The position numbers and the translations under genes were made by a program. A stretch of 64,000 nucleotides of DNA from contig NZ_JAZHFT010000011.1 of NCBI RefSeq assembly GCF_036541425.1, forward strand, positions 1 to 64,000, in the 5' to 3' direction. This DNA is from Consotaella aegiceratis (lineage in GTDB: Bacteria > Pseudomonadota > Alphaproteobacteria > Rhizobiales > Rhizobiaceae). The stretch's first letter is position 1. Each line of letters starts with the position of its first letter. Shown in pieces: positions 8,524-19,482 of the stretch. Under the pieces are notes generated by a model. It was not told the origin of the DNA. It was given only the letters and a program-made list of their open reading frames with translations, and did no database searches.

Positions 8524-9147
8524 GTGAGCAGCAAGACGGGTCCGAAAATCGGCGGTTTCGAAACGGGTGAGGGTGCCGGAAGGCGCCCGCGCGCCGACGC
8601 GCTGCGCAATCTCGATGCGTTGGTCCAGGCGGCGAAATCCGTATTTGCGACGTCCGGCGTCGATGCGCCCGTGCGCCAGATCGCCGACATGGCCGGCGTT
8701 GGTGTCGGTACGGTCTACCGCCACTTTCCCCAGCGCTCGGATCTGATCGTCGCCGTCTTTCGAAAGGAGATCGATGCTTGCGTCGGCGCAGCCTCGACCC
8801 TGGCGGCGGAAAACGAGCCGGGCGAGGCGCTAGCATTGTGGATGCAGCGCTTCGTCGACTTCATCGAGACCAAGCGCGGCCTTGGTGCCGCTCTGCATTC
8901 AGGTGACCCGGCCTACGAGTCCTTGCCGGCCTATTTTGAAAAGCATCTTGTTCCCGCGCTTCAGTCCCTGCTCGACGAGGCGGCCGCAGTGGGCGCCGTG
9001 CGGTCCGATGCCGACGCGACGGAGCTGCTGAACGCGGCCGCGAGCCTCGGCGCCTCGGCCTATCTTTCGAGGTCGGGTCAGGCGCGGCGCATGGTCGCCC
9101 TGCTTGTCGATGGATTGCGGTATGGAGCAGCGTCGACGCCGTCGTAA
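8524..9147 (+). CDS. TetR/AcrR-family transcriptional regulator
   Basis: A 207-residue repressor-type regulator. The N-terminal helix-turn-helix covers about residues 28-75, with VRQIADMAGVGVGTVYRHF as the recognition region. The C-terminal part (TetR_C-type, FVDFIETKRGLGAALHSG) is the likely ligand pocket; this type occurs in regulators of small oxidoreductase genes. GTG 8524 is used as start because it gives a normal length; an AAGGGG stands close before it. It is divergent from the SDR-AKR-SDR operon and probably represses both itself and that operon through the palindromes at 8466-8504. Confidence 0.88.
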   Translation: MSSKTGPKIGGFETGEGAGRRPRADALRNLDALVQAAKSVFATSGVDAPVRQIADMAGVGVGTVYRHFPQRSDLIVAVFRKEIDACVGAASTLAAENEPGEALALWMQRFVDFIETKRGLGAALHSGDPAYESLPAYFEKHLVPALQSLLDEAAAVGAVRSDADATELLNAAASLGASAYLSRSGQARRMVALLVDGLRYGAASTPS

Positions 9148-9348
9148 TCTGCCCGTTCGTCAGCCACTGTTGCGGATCTGTCCTCGTCTCGATCTCATGT
9201 CTGTTTAAACTCGGAACGGGCGGTCAAGACGCTGTTCGATGCCGCGATAGGCGCTCGCCTGCGAAGAAGTTGCGGTCTTCGGCTTGCCTTTGGTCCCGTT
9301 CCGCAGGACCATGCGGCAAAACGGCAAATCAGCCATGGGAGGAGCGCC

Positions 9349-9915
9349 ATGACCGATTTTTCGAAGCTTCCGGAGAATCTCGAGGCGCCCGTCGACGACG
9401 GCGCGGCCGATCATCTCTATGGAATGCGACTGCCGGCGGTCGATCTGCCGGCCACCAATGGGGCCATGGTGAATCCGGCTCGTCTCGGCGGGGTCGCGGT
9501 GCTCTATGCCTATCCGCTGACCGGGCGGCCGGGCTCGCCGCTGCCGGGGGGCTGGAACGACATTCCCGGTGCGCGCGGCTGCACGCCGCAGGCCTGTTCC
9601 TTCCGCAAGCGCTTTGCCGATCTGAAAGCCCTCGGCATGGACCATCTGTTCGGCGTGTCGACGCAGACGACACCCTATCAGAAGGAGGCGGTGGAGCGCC
9701 TGGATCTGCCGTTTCCGCTTCTGTCGGATGCCGGCGGAGCGCTGCAGGAGATGCTCGATCTGCCGACCTTCGAGGCCGACGACGAGGTGTTGCTCAAGCG
9801 CCTGACGATGATCGCGGTGGACGGGCGGATCGCCAAGGTCTTCTATCCGGTGTTTCCGCCCGATAAGAATGCCGACGACGTGGCCACGTGGCTGCGCCTA
9901 CGGCCGGATCTCTAG
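9349..9915 (+). CDS. Peroxiredoxin-like thiol peroxidase
   Basis: A 188-residue AhpC/TSA-fold protein. The segment GARGCTPQACSF holds two cysteines with four residues between them, the spacing of peroxidatic and resolving cysteines in Bcp/PrxQ-type peroxiredoxins, followed by FRKRF. A long lead-in with GRPGSPLPGGW replaces the usual PxxxTxxC spacing and is typical of a redoxin subgroup annotated only as peroxiredoxin. A strong GGGAGGAG site precedes ATG 9349. It would reduce peroxides in the cytosol. The following nucleoside hydrolase is 43 bases away and may be co-transcribed, with no clear functional link. Confidence 0.85.
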   Translation: MTDFSKLPENLEAPVDDGAADHLYGMRLPAVDLPATNGAMVNPARLGGVAVLYAYPLTGRPGSPLPGGWNDIPGARGCTPQACSFRKRFADLKALGMDHLFGVSTQTTPYQKEAVERLDLPFPLLSDAGGALQEMLDLPTFEADDEVLLKRLTMIAVDGRIAKVFYPVFPPDKNADDVATWLRLRPDL

Positions 9916-9958
9916 CCGAAGGCGTACCCCGGCCATCGCAAGAGAGTAGGGGACGAGC

Positions 9959-10924
9959 GTGACCGGGCCGCAGAAGATCATCATCGACACCGATCCCGGC
10001 CAGGACGACGCTCTGACCATCCTGCTTGCCGTGGCGAGCCCGGAGGTCGAGCTTCTCGGCGTGACGACGGTCGCCGGCAACGTCGCGCTGGAGCACGCGA
10101 CAGCCAACGCCATCAAGGCGCTGGATCTCGCCAGTCGCCCCGATATTCCGGTTCATGCGGGCGCCGACCGGCCACTGCTGCGAGCCGCCATCGACGCCAC
10201 CCATGTGCACGGCCGGACCGGTTTCGAGGGTGCCGAGCTGCCGCCGTCCAGCCGGCCGGCGACGCCCGGCCATGCGGTCGATTTCATCATCCAGACGGTG
10301 ATGGCCCATGAGCCGGGAGTGGTGACCCTCTGCGCCATCGGGCCGATGACCAATCTGGCCTTGGCACTCGCGCGAGAGTCGGCGCTGCGACAGAGGATCG
10401 GTCGCATCGTCACGATGATCGGCGCCTATTCGGAGGTCGGCAACATCATGCCGGCCGCCGAGTTCAATGCTTATGTCGACCCGCATGCGGCAGAAATCGT
10501 CTTTTCCTCCGGTATCCCGATCGTCATGATCCCGCTGGACTGTACGCACCAGCTTCTGACCAGCGCCGAGCGCGTCGCTCGCTTCGCCGCGATCGGCAAC
10601 CGAGTGGGATCGGTGGTGGCGGACTGGCTCCGCTTCGAAAAACGCTTCGAGGCGGCAAAATACGGCACCGACGGCGGCCCGCTGCACGACCCCAACACCG
10701 TCGCCTGGCTGATCCGGCCCGATCTCTATTCGGGCCGCGAGGTCAATGTCGCGGTCGAGACCGGGTCGGAACGGACCATGGGTATGACCGTCGTCGACTG
10801 GTGGGGCGTCAGCGGCCGTGCCGCCAACGCCCTGGTGTTGCGAGACGTGGACGCCGACGGCGTCTACGATCTTCTGACCGAACGGTTTTCGCGCTATCCG
10901 CTCGACCACAGCCGGATCGGATGA
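9959..10924 (+). CDS. Nucleoside hydrolase (inosine-uridine preferring type)
   Basis: A 321-residue enzyme that hydrolyses the N-glycosidic bond of ribonucleosides to base and ribose. The calcium- and ribose-binding DTDPGQDDA is at residues 10-18, and further family landmarks are FNAYVDPHAAEIVF, MIPLDCTHQ and the HDPNTVAWL region. The start is GTG 9959, preceded by AGTAGGGGA. It is not part of a visible nucleoside operon; a second, separate nucleoside hydrolase lies at 46504-47451. It converges on thiC. Confidence 0.92.
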   Translation: MTGPQKIIIDTDPGQDDALTILLAVASPEVELLGVTTVAGNVALEHATANAIKALDLASRPDIPVHAGADRPLLRAAIDATHVHGRTGFEGAELPPSSRPATPGHAVDFIIQTVMAHEPGVVTLCAIGPMTNLALALARESALRQRIGRIVTMIGAYSEVGNIMPAAEFNAYVDPHAAEIVFSSGIPIVMIPLDCTHQLLTSAERVARFAAIGNRVGSVVADWLRFEKRFEAAKYGTDGGPLHDPNTVAWLIRPDLYSGREVNVAVETGSERTMGMTVVDWWGVSGRAANALVLRDVDADGVYDLLTERFSRYPLDHSRIG

Positions 10925-10949
10925 CACGGCGTTCCCGCGATCGATCGGC

Positions 10950-12773
<1,824 letters not shown>

Positions 12774-12872
12774 GATCGAGGCTCCTTGCCTAGGCAATGG
12801 AGACCCAGCTCTGACCGGAAGGTGGGAAGAGATCCGACGGTGTCGTCGTATGCGGCCGCCATTGTCTGCACC

Positions 12873-12982
12873 GTCCCTACGCCAGTATGAACTGGATCAG
12901 GTTCGAAGGGTCACTGCGCTGCCGAAGCCGGTTCGGGCGTGGCCAGCAGTATCTCAGCCTCTTGTCGAGGCCCCCCTGGTAA
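12873..12982 (-). promoter_or_regulatory. TPP riboswitch (THI element)
   Basis: Read on the - strand, the conserved parts occur in the right order: the P1-side GGGG-rich start, CTGAGATACTG, a variable arm, GACCCTTCGAACCTGATC and CAGTTCATACTGGCGTAGGGA-type 3' end. These bind thiamine pyrophosphate. It ends about 100 bases before the thiC start, leaving room for a fold that hides the ribosome-binding site or ends transcription when TPP is high. Confidence 0.93.
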
Positions 12983-13032
12983 CAGGCCTAGGGTGATCGG
13001 GCCGATGCCAGTTGTCAATCGGCTATCGATCG

Positions 13033-14352
13033 TCAGGCGCGGTCGAGCACGGCCCAGCCGAAGGGGGGCAGTTCGACATGGGCGTCGGTCGTCCCGGCGT
13101 CGCTCGTCGTTGCCTCTCCAGCGAGAACGGTGCGGGCGCCCGGCGCGGGCAGGAGTCTTGTCTCATCGGTCAGGTTGAGCGCAACGACGAGACTTTGGCC
13201 GGCATCCGCCGCTTCGTAGACCATCGTCCGGTTCGTCAGATGCTGGATCGTCGTGCGGGCGCGATGAAGCCAGGGATGGCGGCGCCGCAGGCCGATCAGG
13301 TCCTGGTGCAGGCGAAAGATCGGCCACCCGTGCGGGGCGAGTTCGCCCGGTACGGCCGGAAAGGCGGGGCGAACCGCGTCGTCGCCGCCGGCGCGGTTCT
13401 CCTTGATGCCGCGAAACGCCTGTTCGTCGCCGGCATAGACCGAGGGCGTGCCGCCGAGGGTGAACAGCAGCACCAGGGCATGCGGCAGGAGGCGCTCGTC
13501 CTCGATCTGGCTGGCGATGCGTGTGACGTCGTGGTTGCCGACGAAGGACTGCGGCACAAAGTGCTCGAGAAAGATGTTGTGGCGATTGAGCGCCCAGGAA
13601 AGCTCGAAGAAGTTGTGATCGTTGATGGCGCTCCAGATCGCCTTCCAGAGCTCGTATTGCGTGACGGCGTCGACGCCCGTTTGCTCCACGAAGGCGGCGT
13701 AATCGCCGTGGATGACCTCGCCGAAGACATAGGCCTCGGGATGCGCCCGGCGCACGCGCGGCAGCACGTCGGCCCAGAACTGGCGTGGCATCGCATAGGC
13801 GGCGTCGAGCCGCCAGCCGGCTGCTCCGCGATCGAGCCAATGGGACATCACCCGCACCACGTAATCGGCCACGGCCGGCTCGTCGTGGTTGAGCGTGACG
13901 AGCTGACGATGCCCTTCGAAGCAGGCGTAGTCGGGCTCGCCGCCATAGCGCGGCCAGAAGAGACGAAACCAGGCTGCTTCCGGCGCCTCGGGGCCGCCGG
14001 CCAGTGCCGCCTGGAAGGCTCCAAAGCGACGGCCGACGTGGTTGAAGACGCCGTCGAGCAGGATCTTCAGCCCCCGGCCGCGTGCTACCTCGACCAGTCG
14101 GTAGAAGTCCTCCTCGTCGCCGAGGCGTGGATCGATGCGGAAGTGGTCGATGGTGTCGTAGCCGTGCGTTTCCGACGCGAAGATCGGGCCGAGCGCCAGG
14201 CCGGACGCTCCGAGCTCGACCGCATAGTCGAGCCACGGCTCCAGACGGTCCAGCCGATGGACGACCGGTGCCTCCGCATTTTCGGCCTCCGCCCCCAGGA
14301 ATCCCAGCGGGTAGAGGTGCCACCACACCGCGTGCTTGATCCAGTCCGGCAT
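13033..14352 (-). CDS. GH13 family alpha-glucanase (alpha-amylase type)
   Basis: A 439-residue glycoside hydrolase family 13 protein without a signal peptide, so cytosolic. The (beta/alpha)8-barrel motifs are complete: region I DGVFNH (100-105), region II GWRLDAAYA with nucleophile Asp183, region III FGEVIHGD with acid/base Glu212, and region IV FVGNHD with Asp275. It should act on alpha-1,4 or alpha-1,6 glucans or on related oligosaccharides such as trehalose or sucrose derivatives; the exact specificity is not visible. There is no glycogen or trehalose gene next to it. It is upstream of the thiC riboswitch on the same strand but probably in a separate transcript. Confidence 0.88.
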   Translation of the reverse strand: MPDWIKHAVWWHLYPLGFLGAEAENAEAPVVHRLDRLEPWLDYAVELGASGLALGPIFASETHGYDTIDHFRIDPRLGDEEDFYRLVEVARGRGLKILLDGVFNHVGRRFGAFQAALAGGPEAPEAAWFRLFWPRYGGEPDYACFEGHRQLVTLNHDEPAVADYVVRVMSHWLDRGAAGWRLDAAYAMPRQFWADVLPRVRRAHPEAYVFGEVIHGDYAAFVEQTGVDAVTQYELWKAIWSAINDHNFFELSWALNRHNIFLEHFVPQSFVGNHDVTRIASQIEDERLLPHALVLLFTLGGTPSVYAGDEQAFRGIKENRAGGDDAVRPAFPAVPGELAPHGWPIFRLHQDLIGLRRRHPWLHRARTTIQHLTNRTMVYEAADAGQSLVVALNLTDETRLLPAPGARTVLAGEATTSDAGTTDAHVELPPFGWAVLDRA

Positions 14353-14386
14353 GCCGATACGCCTTAACCCGAGCTTCCGTTCTGCT

Positions 14387-15085
14387 CTACGAAACCGAGG
14401 TCTTCAAAAACGCCGCCACGCGCTCGAACACGGCGGTGAACATCGCTTCGGTGAGCCGCCCGGTGTTCGTGTTGTAGCGCGAGCAATGGTAGCTGGAGAA
14501 GATCCGGATCCCCGCAATCTCGTGCTTGCCGCCATGGCTGAAGGGCACGGTCGCCGGCCTCTGTCCCATGGCGCGCACGGTCGAGTCGTGCGCGATCCGG
14601 CCCAGCGTCACGACTGCGCGGAGGTTCTGAAACTCCTTTAAGGCCGGTTCAAGGAAACGCCGGCACGTGGTGATCTCGGGGCCGGTGGGCTTGTTTTCCG
14701 GCGGAACGCAGCGGACGGCATTGACGATCGCCGTGCCGAACAGTTCCAGGCCGTCGTCGATGCGTGCGTCGAACCGATCGTTGGCGAAGCCATGGCGGGA
14801 GAGCGTCCTATAGAGCAGGTCGCCCGCGTAATCGCCGGTGAAAGGGCGGCCGGTCCGGTTCGCGCCTCTCAGTCCCGGAGCCAGGCCGACGATGGCGAGC
14901 CGCACCGCGCCGACTCCGCCCACCGGCAGAAACGCGGGCACCGGCGCATTGTGCCAGTCGGGCTCGCGCTCGCGCCACAGATGGCGAAACTCGGCCAGCC
15001 GCGGACACAAAGGGCAGTCGCCGGGCGGTTCGCTCGGCTCTGTCGTTCGGGAAGCCGTCGGTGTGCCAGGCACGATCCGGTTCAA
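14387..15085 (-). CDS. Uracil-DNA glycosylase, family 5 (UDGb)
   Basis: A 232-residue DNA repair enzyme that removes uracil and other deaminated bases. Family 5 landmarks are the PLCPRL cysteine pair (Cys24, Cys27), the GLAPGLRGANRTGRPFTGDY loop (67-86), the AVRCVPPENKP stretch and the SYHCSRYNTNTGRL end motif; the extra cysteines should hold a 4Fe-4S cluster. Motif GLAPGLRG lacks the catalytic Asp of family 1 enzymes, as is normal for family 5. It overlaps the upstream NYN gene by 4 bases (15082-15085), so the two are translated together. Confidence 0.9.
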   Translation of the reverse strand: MNRIVPGTPTASRTTEPSEPPGDCPLCPRLAEFRHLWREREPDWHNAPVPAFLPVGGVGAVRLAIVGLAPGLRGANRTGRPFTGDYAGDLLYRTLSRHGFANDRFDARIDDGLELFGTAIVNAVRCVPPENKPTGPEITTCRRFLEPALKEFQNLRAVVTLGRIAHDSTVRAMGQRPATVPFSHGGKHEIAGIRIFSSYHCSRYNTNTGRLTEAMFTAVFERVAAFLKTSVS

Positions 15086-15675
15086 AGATCCTCGTCCGGG
15101 TCGCAGCTGTCCTGCCCGCCCCGGCGCGCCAGGCGCGCCTCCCGTTCGGCCGGATCGCGTCCGATTTCGGCCCGCAGCGTCTGCAGATCGATGAAGTGAT
15201 CCGCCTGACGCCGGAGATCGTCGGAGATCATCGGCGGCTGTGTCGACAGCGTCGAGACGACCGAGACCTTGCGGCCCTTGCGCTGCAGCGCCTCGACCAG
15301 CGAGCGGAAATCGCCGTCGCCGGAAAACAGCACGAAGTGATCCACCGTATCGACCAGCTCCATGGCGTCGACCGCCAACTCGATGTCCATGTTGCCCTTG
15401 ATCTTGCGGCGGCCGGCCTGGTCGGTGAACTCCTTCGCCGGCTTGGTGACGAGGTGGTAGCCGTTATAATCCAGCCAATCGATCAGGGGGCGGATCGACG
15501 AATATTCCTGGTCTTCGACCAAAGCGGTATAGTAATAAGCCCTTAGCAAGTATCCGCGCCGCTGAAAGGCCGCCAGCATTTTCTTGTAGTCGATGTCGAA
15601 GCCGAGGCTCCGCGAGGTAGCGTAAAGATTGGCTCCGTCGATGAAGAGTGCGATCTTCTCGCGCGTGTCAAACAT
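15082..15675 (-). CDS. NYN/LabA-type PIN-like nuclease
   Basis: A 197-residue protein of the NYN (PIN-like ribonuclease) superfamily, DUF88/LabA branch. Acidic residues expected to bind metal are present in ALFIDGANLY (Asp14), GNMDIELAVDAM and FSGDGDFRSLV. A charged tail with DPAEREARLARRG follows the domain. A role in RNA processing or decay is inferred from the fold only. It is the first gene of a two-gene unit with the uracil-DNA glycosylase, overlapping it by 4 bases, and is divergent from rpoZ; this placement before rpoZ is common in Rhizobiales. Confidence 0.88.
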   Translation of the reverse strand: MFDTREKIALFIDGANLYATSRSLGFDIDYKKMLAAFQRRGYLLRAYYYTALVEDQEYSSIRPLIDWLDYNGYHLVTKPAKEFTDQAGRRKIKGNMDIELAVDAMELVDTVDHFVLFSGDGDFRSLVEALQRKGRKVSVVSTLSTQPPMISDDLRRQADHFIDLQTLRAEIGRDPAEREARLARRGGQDSCDPDEDL

Positions 15676-15946
15676 GAATGGCTTTCTTGCTGGCGTCGAA
15701 AAAGGGGCGTCCTACACGGCAAACGAGCAACATCTTCTGAGGCTGCGTTTGGCCCTGTTATGACCATAAAGATGCGTCGCCGTTATGCCAACATGGAGGC
15801 GTCGCTTTCTCGATTCGGCATGAAGCGGTTACGGCTTTTTTGTCAACCGTCTTATCAAGAATAGGACAACACTCTTGTATCGCGGCGCGCAAGCCGCTAG
15901 ATCACGCGCTGAATTCCCATGGATTTTCCGTTTTGAGGAGACAGGC

Positions 15947-16360
15947 ATGGCCCGCGTCACCGTAGAGGATTGCGTCGACAAGGTCGAGAATCGCTTCGAG
16001 CTTGTCCTGCTTGCCAGTCATCGGGCGCGGCTGATCTCGCAAGGCCAGCCGATCACCATCGATCGTGACAACGACAAGAACCCGGTGGTCGCGCTGCGCG
16101 AAATCGCCGACGAGACGATCTCGCCCGAGGACCTGAAGGAAGACCTCATCCATTCGCTGCAAAAGCACGTGGAGGTCGATGAGCCGGAGCCGCAGGCGCC
16201 GGCCGCGCCGGTTCCGGGCATCGCGGGACCGACCGCCGAGGAGGTCCAGACCGCCTCCGACGATCCGGACGACTCGATCGCCTTCGACCGTATGTCCGAG
16301 GAAGAGCTGCTGGCCGGCATCGAAAGTCTGGTGCCGCCGGAAAAGAACGACGAATTCTGA
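15947..16360 (+). CDS. rpoZ: RNA polymerase omega subunit
   Basis: Omega helps beta-prime fold and supports ppGpp action on RNA polymerase. The first 70 residues carry the family core MARVTVEDCVDKVENRFEL with LASHRARLIS and NPVVALREIA. The total of 137 residues is longer than the Escherichia coli protein (91) because of a Pro/Ala- and acid-rich tail, as usual in alphaproteobacteria. ATG 15947 has TGAGGAG before it; the frame is open 24 codons further upstream. It precedes rel, with a terminator-like hairpin in the 108-base gap. Confidence 0.96.
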   Translation: MARVTVEDCVDKVENRFELVLLASHRARLISQGQPITIDRDNDKNPVVALREIADETISPEDLKEDLIHSLQKHVEVDEPEPQAPAAPVPGIAGPTAEEVQTASDDPDDSIAFDRMSEEELLAGIESLVPPEKNDEF

Positions 16361-16410
16361 TCGCCCCGGGCGGCCGACTTCGCCAAATTCGCCGCAAGGC
16401 GACCTATATT

Positions 16411-16444
16411 AGGGGTGCTTCGAGCAATCGACGCGCCCCTTTTT
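16411..16444 (+). terminator. Intrinsic terminator between rpoZ and rel
   Basis: AGGGGTG at 16411-16417 pairs with CGCCCCT at 16434-16440 (one G-U pair) over a 16-base loop, followed directly by TTTT. It would end the rpoZ transcript about 50 bases after its stop codon. TATATT just upstream (16405-16410) could be a -10 element, in which case rel may have its own promoter. Confidence 0.55.
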
Positions 16445-16468
16445 GCTTAACCGGGTCCTTCGCCATCC

Positions 16469-18688
16469 ATGATGCGTCAATACGAACTCGTCGAGAAGGT
16501 CGCGGCCTATAAGCCCGATCTCGACGAGGGCCTCCTCAATAGGGCCTATGTCTATGCCATGCAGAAGCATGGCTCGCAGACGCGCGCGAGCGGCGACCCC
16601 TATTTTTCCCATCCTCTCGAAGTGGCGGCGATCCTCACCGAGTTGCGTCTCGATGAGGCGACGATCGCCACGGCGCTGCTGCACGACACCATCGAGGACA
16701 CCGACGCCACGCGCAAGGAGATCGACCAGCTGTTCGGCGACAGGATCGGCCAACTGGTGGAGGGCCTGACCAAGCTGAAGCGGCTGGATCTGGTGTCGAA
16801 GAAGGCCGAGCAGGCGGAAAACCTGCGGCGCCTGCTCTTGGCCATCGCCGCCGATATCCGCGTGCTCCTGGTCAAGCTTGCCGACCGGCTGCACAACATG
16901 CGCACGCTGCATTACGTCAAGCCGGACAAGCGCCTGCGCATCGCCCAGGAGACGATGGATATCTATGCGCCGCTCGCCGGGCGCATGGGCATGCAGGACA
17001 TGCGCGAGGAACTGGAGAACCTTTCCTTCCGCTACATCAACAAGGAAGCCTACGAGACCATCACGGCGCGCCTTGAGGAACTGCGTGAGAAGCATACCGC
17101 CACGATCCAGCGCATCGAGGCGGATCTGACCCAGCGGCTCAAGGAAAACGGCATCGACGCGCTGGTCAGCGGGCGCCAGAAGAAGCCGTACTCCGTGTTC
17201 TCCAAGATGCAGCGCAAGGCCCTGTCTCTAGAGCAGCTGTCCGACATCTTCGGCTTCCGCATCCTCGTCAACACCGAGGACGACTGCTACCGCACGCTCG
17301 GCATCGTCCATCGCAGCTGGCCGACCGTGCCCGGGCGCTTCAAGGACTACATCTCGATCCCCAAGCAGAACGACTATCGTTCGATCCACACCACCATCGT
17401 CGGGCCGTCGCGCCAGCGCGTCGAACTGCAGATCCGCACGCACGAGATGCATGAGATCGCCGAGTACGGCATTGCCGCGCACTCGATCTACAAGGACGAC
17501 GGAAGCGAGCAGGCGCGGCGCGTGGCGCTGTCGAAGGAATCGAGCGCCTATGCCTGGCTGCGCCGCACCATCGATCTGCTGGCGGAAGGCGACAATCCGG
17601 AGGAGTTTCTCGAGCACACCAAGCTCGAACTGTTCCAGGACCAGGTCTTCTGCTTCACGCCCAAGGGTCGGCTGATCGCGCTGCCGCGTGGCGCCACGCC
17701 CATCGATTTCGCCTATGCCGTCCACACCGACATCGGCGACACCACGGTCGGCTGCAAGATCGACGGTCGCGTCATGCCGCTGATGACGGAACTGGCCAAT
17801 GGCGACGAGGTCGAGATCATCTGCTCGAAGGCGGCCACGCCGCCCCAGGCGTGGGAGACCATCGCCGTCACCGGCAAGGCACGCGCGGCTATTCGCCGCG
17901 CCACGCGTATTTCGATCCGGCGCCAATATTCGGGGCTCGGCCAGCAGATCCTGGAACGCGCCTTCGCCCGTTCCGGAAAGGGCTTCTCGCGCGAGGCGCT
18001 GAAGTCGATCATCTCCAAGCTCGGTTACCGCGAGGTCGATGATGCACTGGCGGCCGTCGGGCGCGGCGACCTGTCCTCCGCCGACGTCTTCAAGGCGGTC
18101 TATCCCGACTTCCAGGACAACCGCGCCACCAAGACTCCAGCGCATCCGGAAGAGGAGGGGTGGTTCAATCTGCGCACCGCCGCCGGCATGATCTTCAAGG
18201 TGCCCGGCCGCTCCAGGGCGAACGGCCACAACGGCAAGCATGCGATCCCGATTCGCGGCGCCGGCGACGACCTGCCGGTTCGGTTCGGGCCGGACGGCGC
18301 GGTGCCGGGAGACCGCATCGTCGGCATCATCGAGCCGGGCAAGGGGATCACCATCTATCCGATCCAGTCGCCCGCGCTGGTCCAGTTCGACGACGAGCCG
18401 GATCGCTGGGTCGATGTGCGCTGGGCCATCGACGAGGAGATGAGCACGCGCTTTCCGGCCAAGATCAAGGTCTCCGCGATCAACGAGCCGGGCGTGCTCG
18501 CCGGCGTCGCCGAGACGATCGCGGCCAACGATGCCAACATCCATGGCCTGTCGATGGTGACGACGGCTCCGGACGTGTCGTCGATGATGATCGATCTGGA
18601 GGTCTGGGACCTCAATCATCTCAACCGCACGGTGAACCAGCTCCGTGCCAAGCCGTTCGTCTCCGAGGCAATCAGGGTGAACGGTTGA
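16469..18688 (+). CDS. rel: Bifunctional (p)ppGpp synthetase/hydrolase Rel (RSH)
   Basis: A single long RSH enzyme makes and degrades the alarmone (p)ppGpp, as in most alphaproteobacteria. Of 739 residues, the N-terminal hydrolase HD domain has YFSHPLEVA and LLHDTIED (His72-Asp73), so hydrolysis is expected. The synthetase domain has GRQKKPYSVFSKM and the DYISIPKQNDYRSIHT loop. TGS follows at about 390-450 (GRLIALPRGATPIDFAYAV) and a C-terminal ACT domain at about 665-735. MMRQYELV is the usual N-terminus. It sits directly behind rpoZ, the classical pairing. Confidence 0.97.
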   Translation: MMRQYELVEKVAAYKPDLDEGLLNRAYVYAMQKHGSQTRASGDPYFSHPLEVAAILTELRLDEATIATALLHDTIEDTDATRKEIDQLFGDRIGQLVEGLTKLKRLDLVSKKAEQAENLRRLLLAIAADIRVLLVKLADRLHNMRTLHYVKPDKRLRIAQETMDIYAPLAGRMGMQDMREELENLSFRYINKEAYETITARLEELREKHTATIQRIEADLTQRLKENGIDALVSGRQKKPYSVFSKMQRKALSLEQLSDIFGFRILVNTEDDCYRTLGIVHRSWPTVPGRFKDYISIPKQNDYRSIHTTIVGPSRQRVELQIRTHEMHEIAEYGIAAHSIYKDDGSEQARRVALSKESSAYAWLRRTIDLLAEGDNPEEFLEHTKLELFQDQVFCFTPKGRLIALPRGATPIDFAYAVHTDIGDTTVGCKIDGRVMPLMTELANGDEVEIICSKAATPPQAWETIAVTGKARAAIRRATRISIRRQYSGLGQQILERAFARSGKGFSREALKSIISKLGYREVDDALAAVGRGDLSSADVFKAVYPDFQDNRATKTPAHPEEEGWFNLRTAAGMIFKVPGRSRANGHNGKHAIPIRGAGDDLPVRFGPDGAVPGDRIVGIIEPGKGITIYPIQSPALVQFDDEPDRWVDVRWAIDEEMSTRFPAKIKVSAINEPGVLAGVAETIAANDANIHGLSMVTTAPDVSSMMIDLEVWDLNHLNRTVNQLRAKPFVSEAIRVNG

Positions 18689-18882
18689 AGCGGCCACATT
18701 TCGTGGTTAATCGAAGCGGCATCCATATCGGTTTCGCCGATGCATCCGATGGTCTGGGATCGAAGACAGCGGCCGGGGTTGGGCTGGCGCCTGCGCCGAA
18801 TTCGCGCGGTGACGGCCATCGAGTGTTTATTCTTTCGTGGCACACTGCTGCGTGAACGGCATGGCAAGGAGTGGCGGTTTCG

Positions 18883-19482
18883 ATGCTTTTTCGGCGACGG
18901 CAGCCGGAGGACTTTTGGTCCCGGGTTAAGGTTCTGCTGTGGCCACGGCATTCCTGGTCTCGCTCCTTCAGCTATTTCAAGAAGCGCGTCCTACGGCTGA
19001 ATGCGACGCCGCACGCCGTTGCCGCAGGGATCGGGGCAGGGGTCTTTGCCTCGTTCACACCGTTCATCGGCTTTCACTTCGTGATCGCCTTCTCGCTGGC
19101 CTTCCTGGTCGCGGGCAATTTCGCGGCCGCCGCGCTCGGAACCGTGGTGGGCAATCCGGTCACCTTTCCGGCGATCTGGGCGTCGACCTACGAGCTGGGT
19201 CATTTCATCCTGGCCACCAAGCATCACGGCGACCCGCCGCATCATCTGGGACGCGTGCTCGAGCGGCTCGACTTCTCGGCGCTCTGGGACCCGCTGCTCA
19301 AGCCGATGACGGTGGGAGCGATCCCGCTGGGGCTGCTCGCCGCACTGTCGGCCTATGGCGTCGTCTATTGGGCGGTGAAACGCTTTCGCCGGCACCGGGC
19401 GCGACGCATCCTGGCACGGCAGCGTGCCAATGGCCGGACGCGCCTGGTAGCCCTCCGCAGTCCCATGGACACGACGTCATGA
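18883..19482 (+). CDS. DUF2062 membrane protein
   Basis: A 199-residue inner-membrane protein of the DUF2062 family. The domain has TPHAVAAGIGAGVFASFTPF, the conserved GFH and TVVGNPVTFPAIW motifs, and three hydrophobic segments at about 45-70, 70-95 and 145-170, with a basic C-terminal tail. ATG 18883 is chosen over GTG 18871 because AAGGAG lies just ahead of the ATG at proper distance. Its stop overlaps the acpS start by 4 bases (ATGA). In Rhizobiales it often stands between rel and acpS; its function is unknown. Confidence 0.9.
   Translation: MLFRRRQPEDFWSRVKVLLWPRHSWSRSFSYFKKRVLRLNATPHAVAAGIGAGVFASFTPFIGFHFVIAFSLAFLVAGNFAAAALGTVVGNPVTFPAIWASTYELGHFILATKHHGDPPHHLGRVLERLDFSALWDPLLKPMTVGAIPLGLLAALSAYGVVYWAVKRFRRHRARRILARQRANGRTRLVALRSPMDTTS

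Noticed and set aside
13012..14367. Open frame of 451 codons on the + strand
   Set aside because: It is antisense to the GH13 gene, which has all four catalytic regions.
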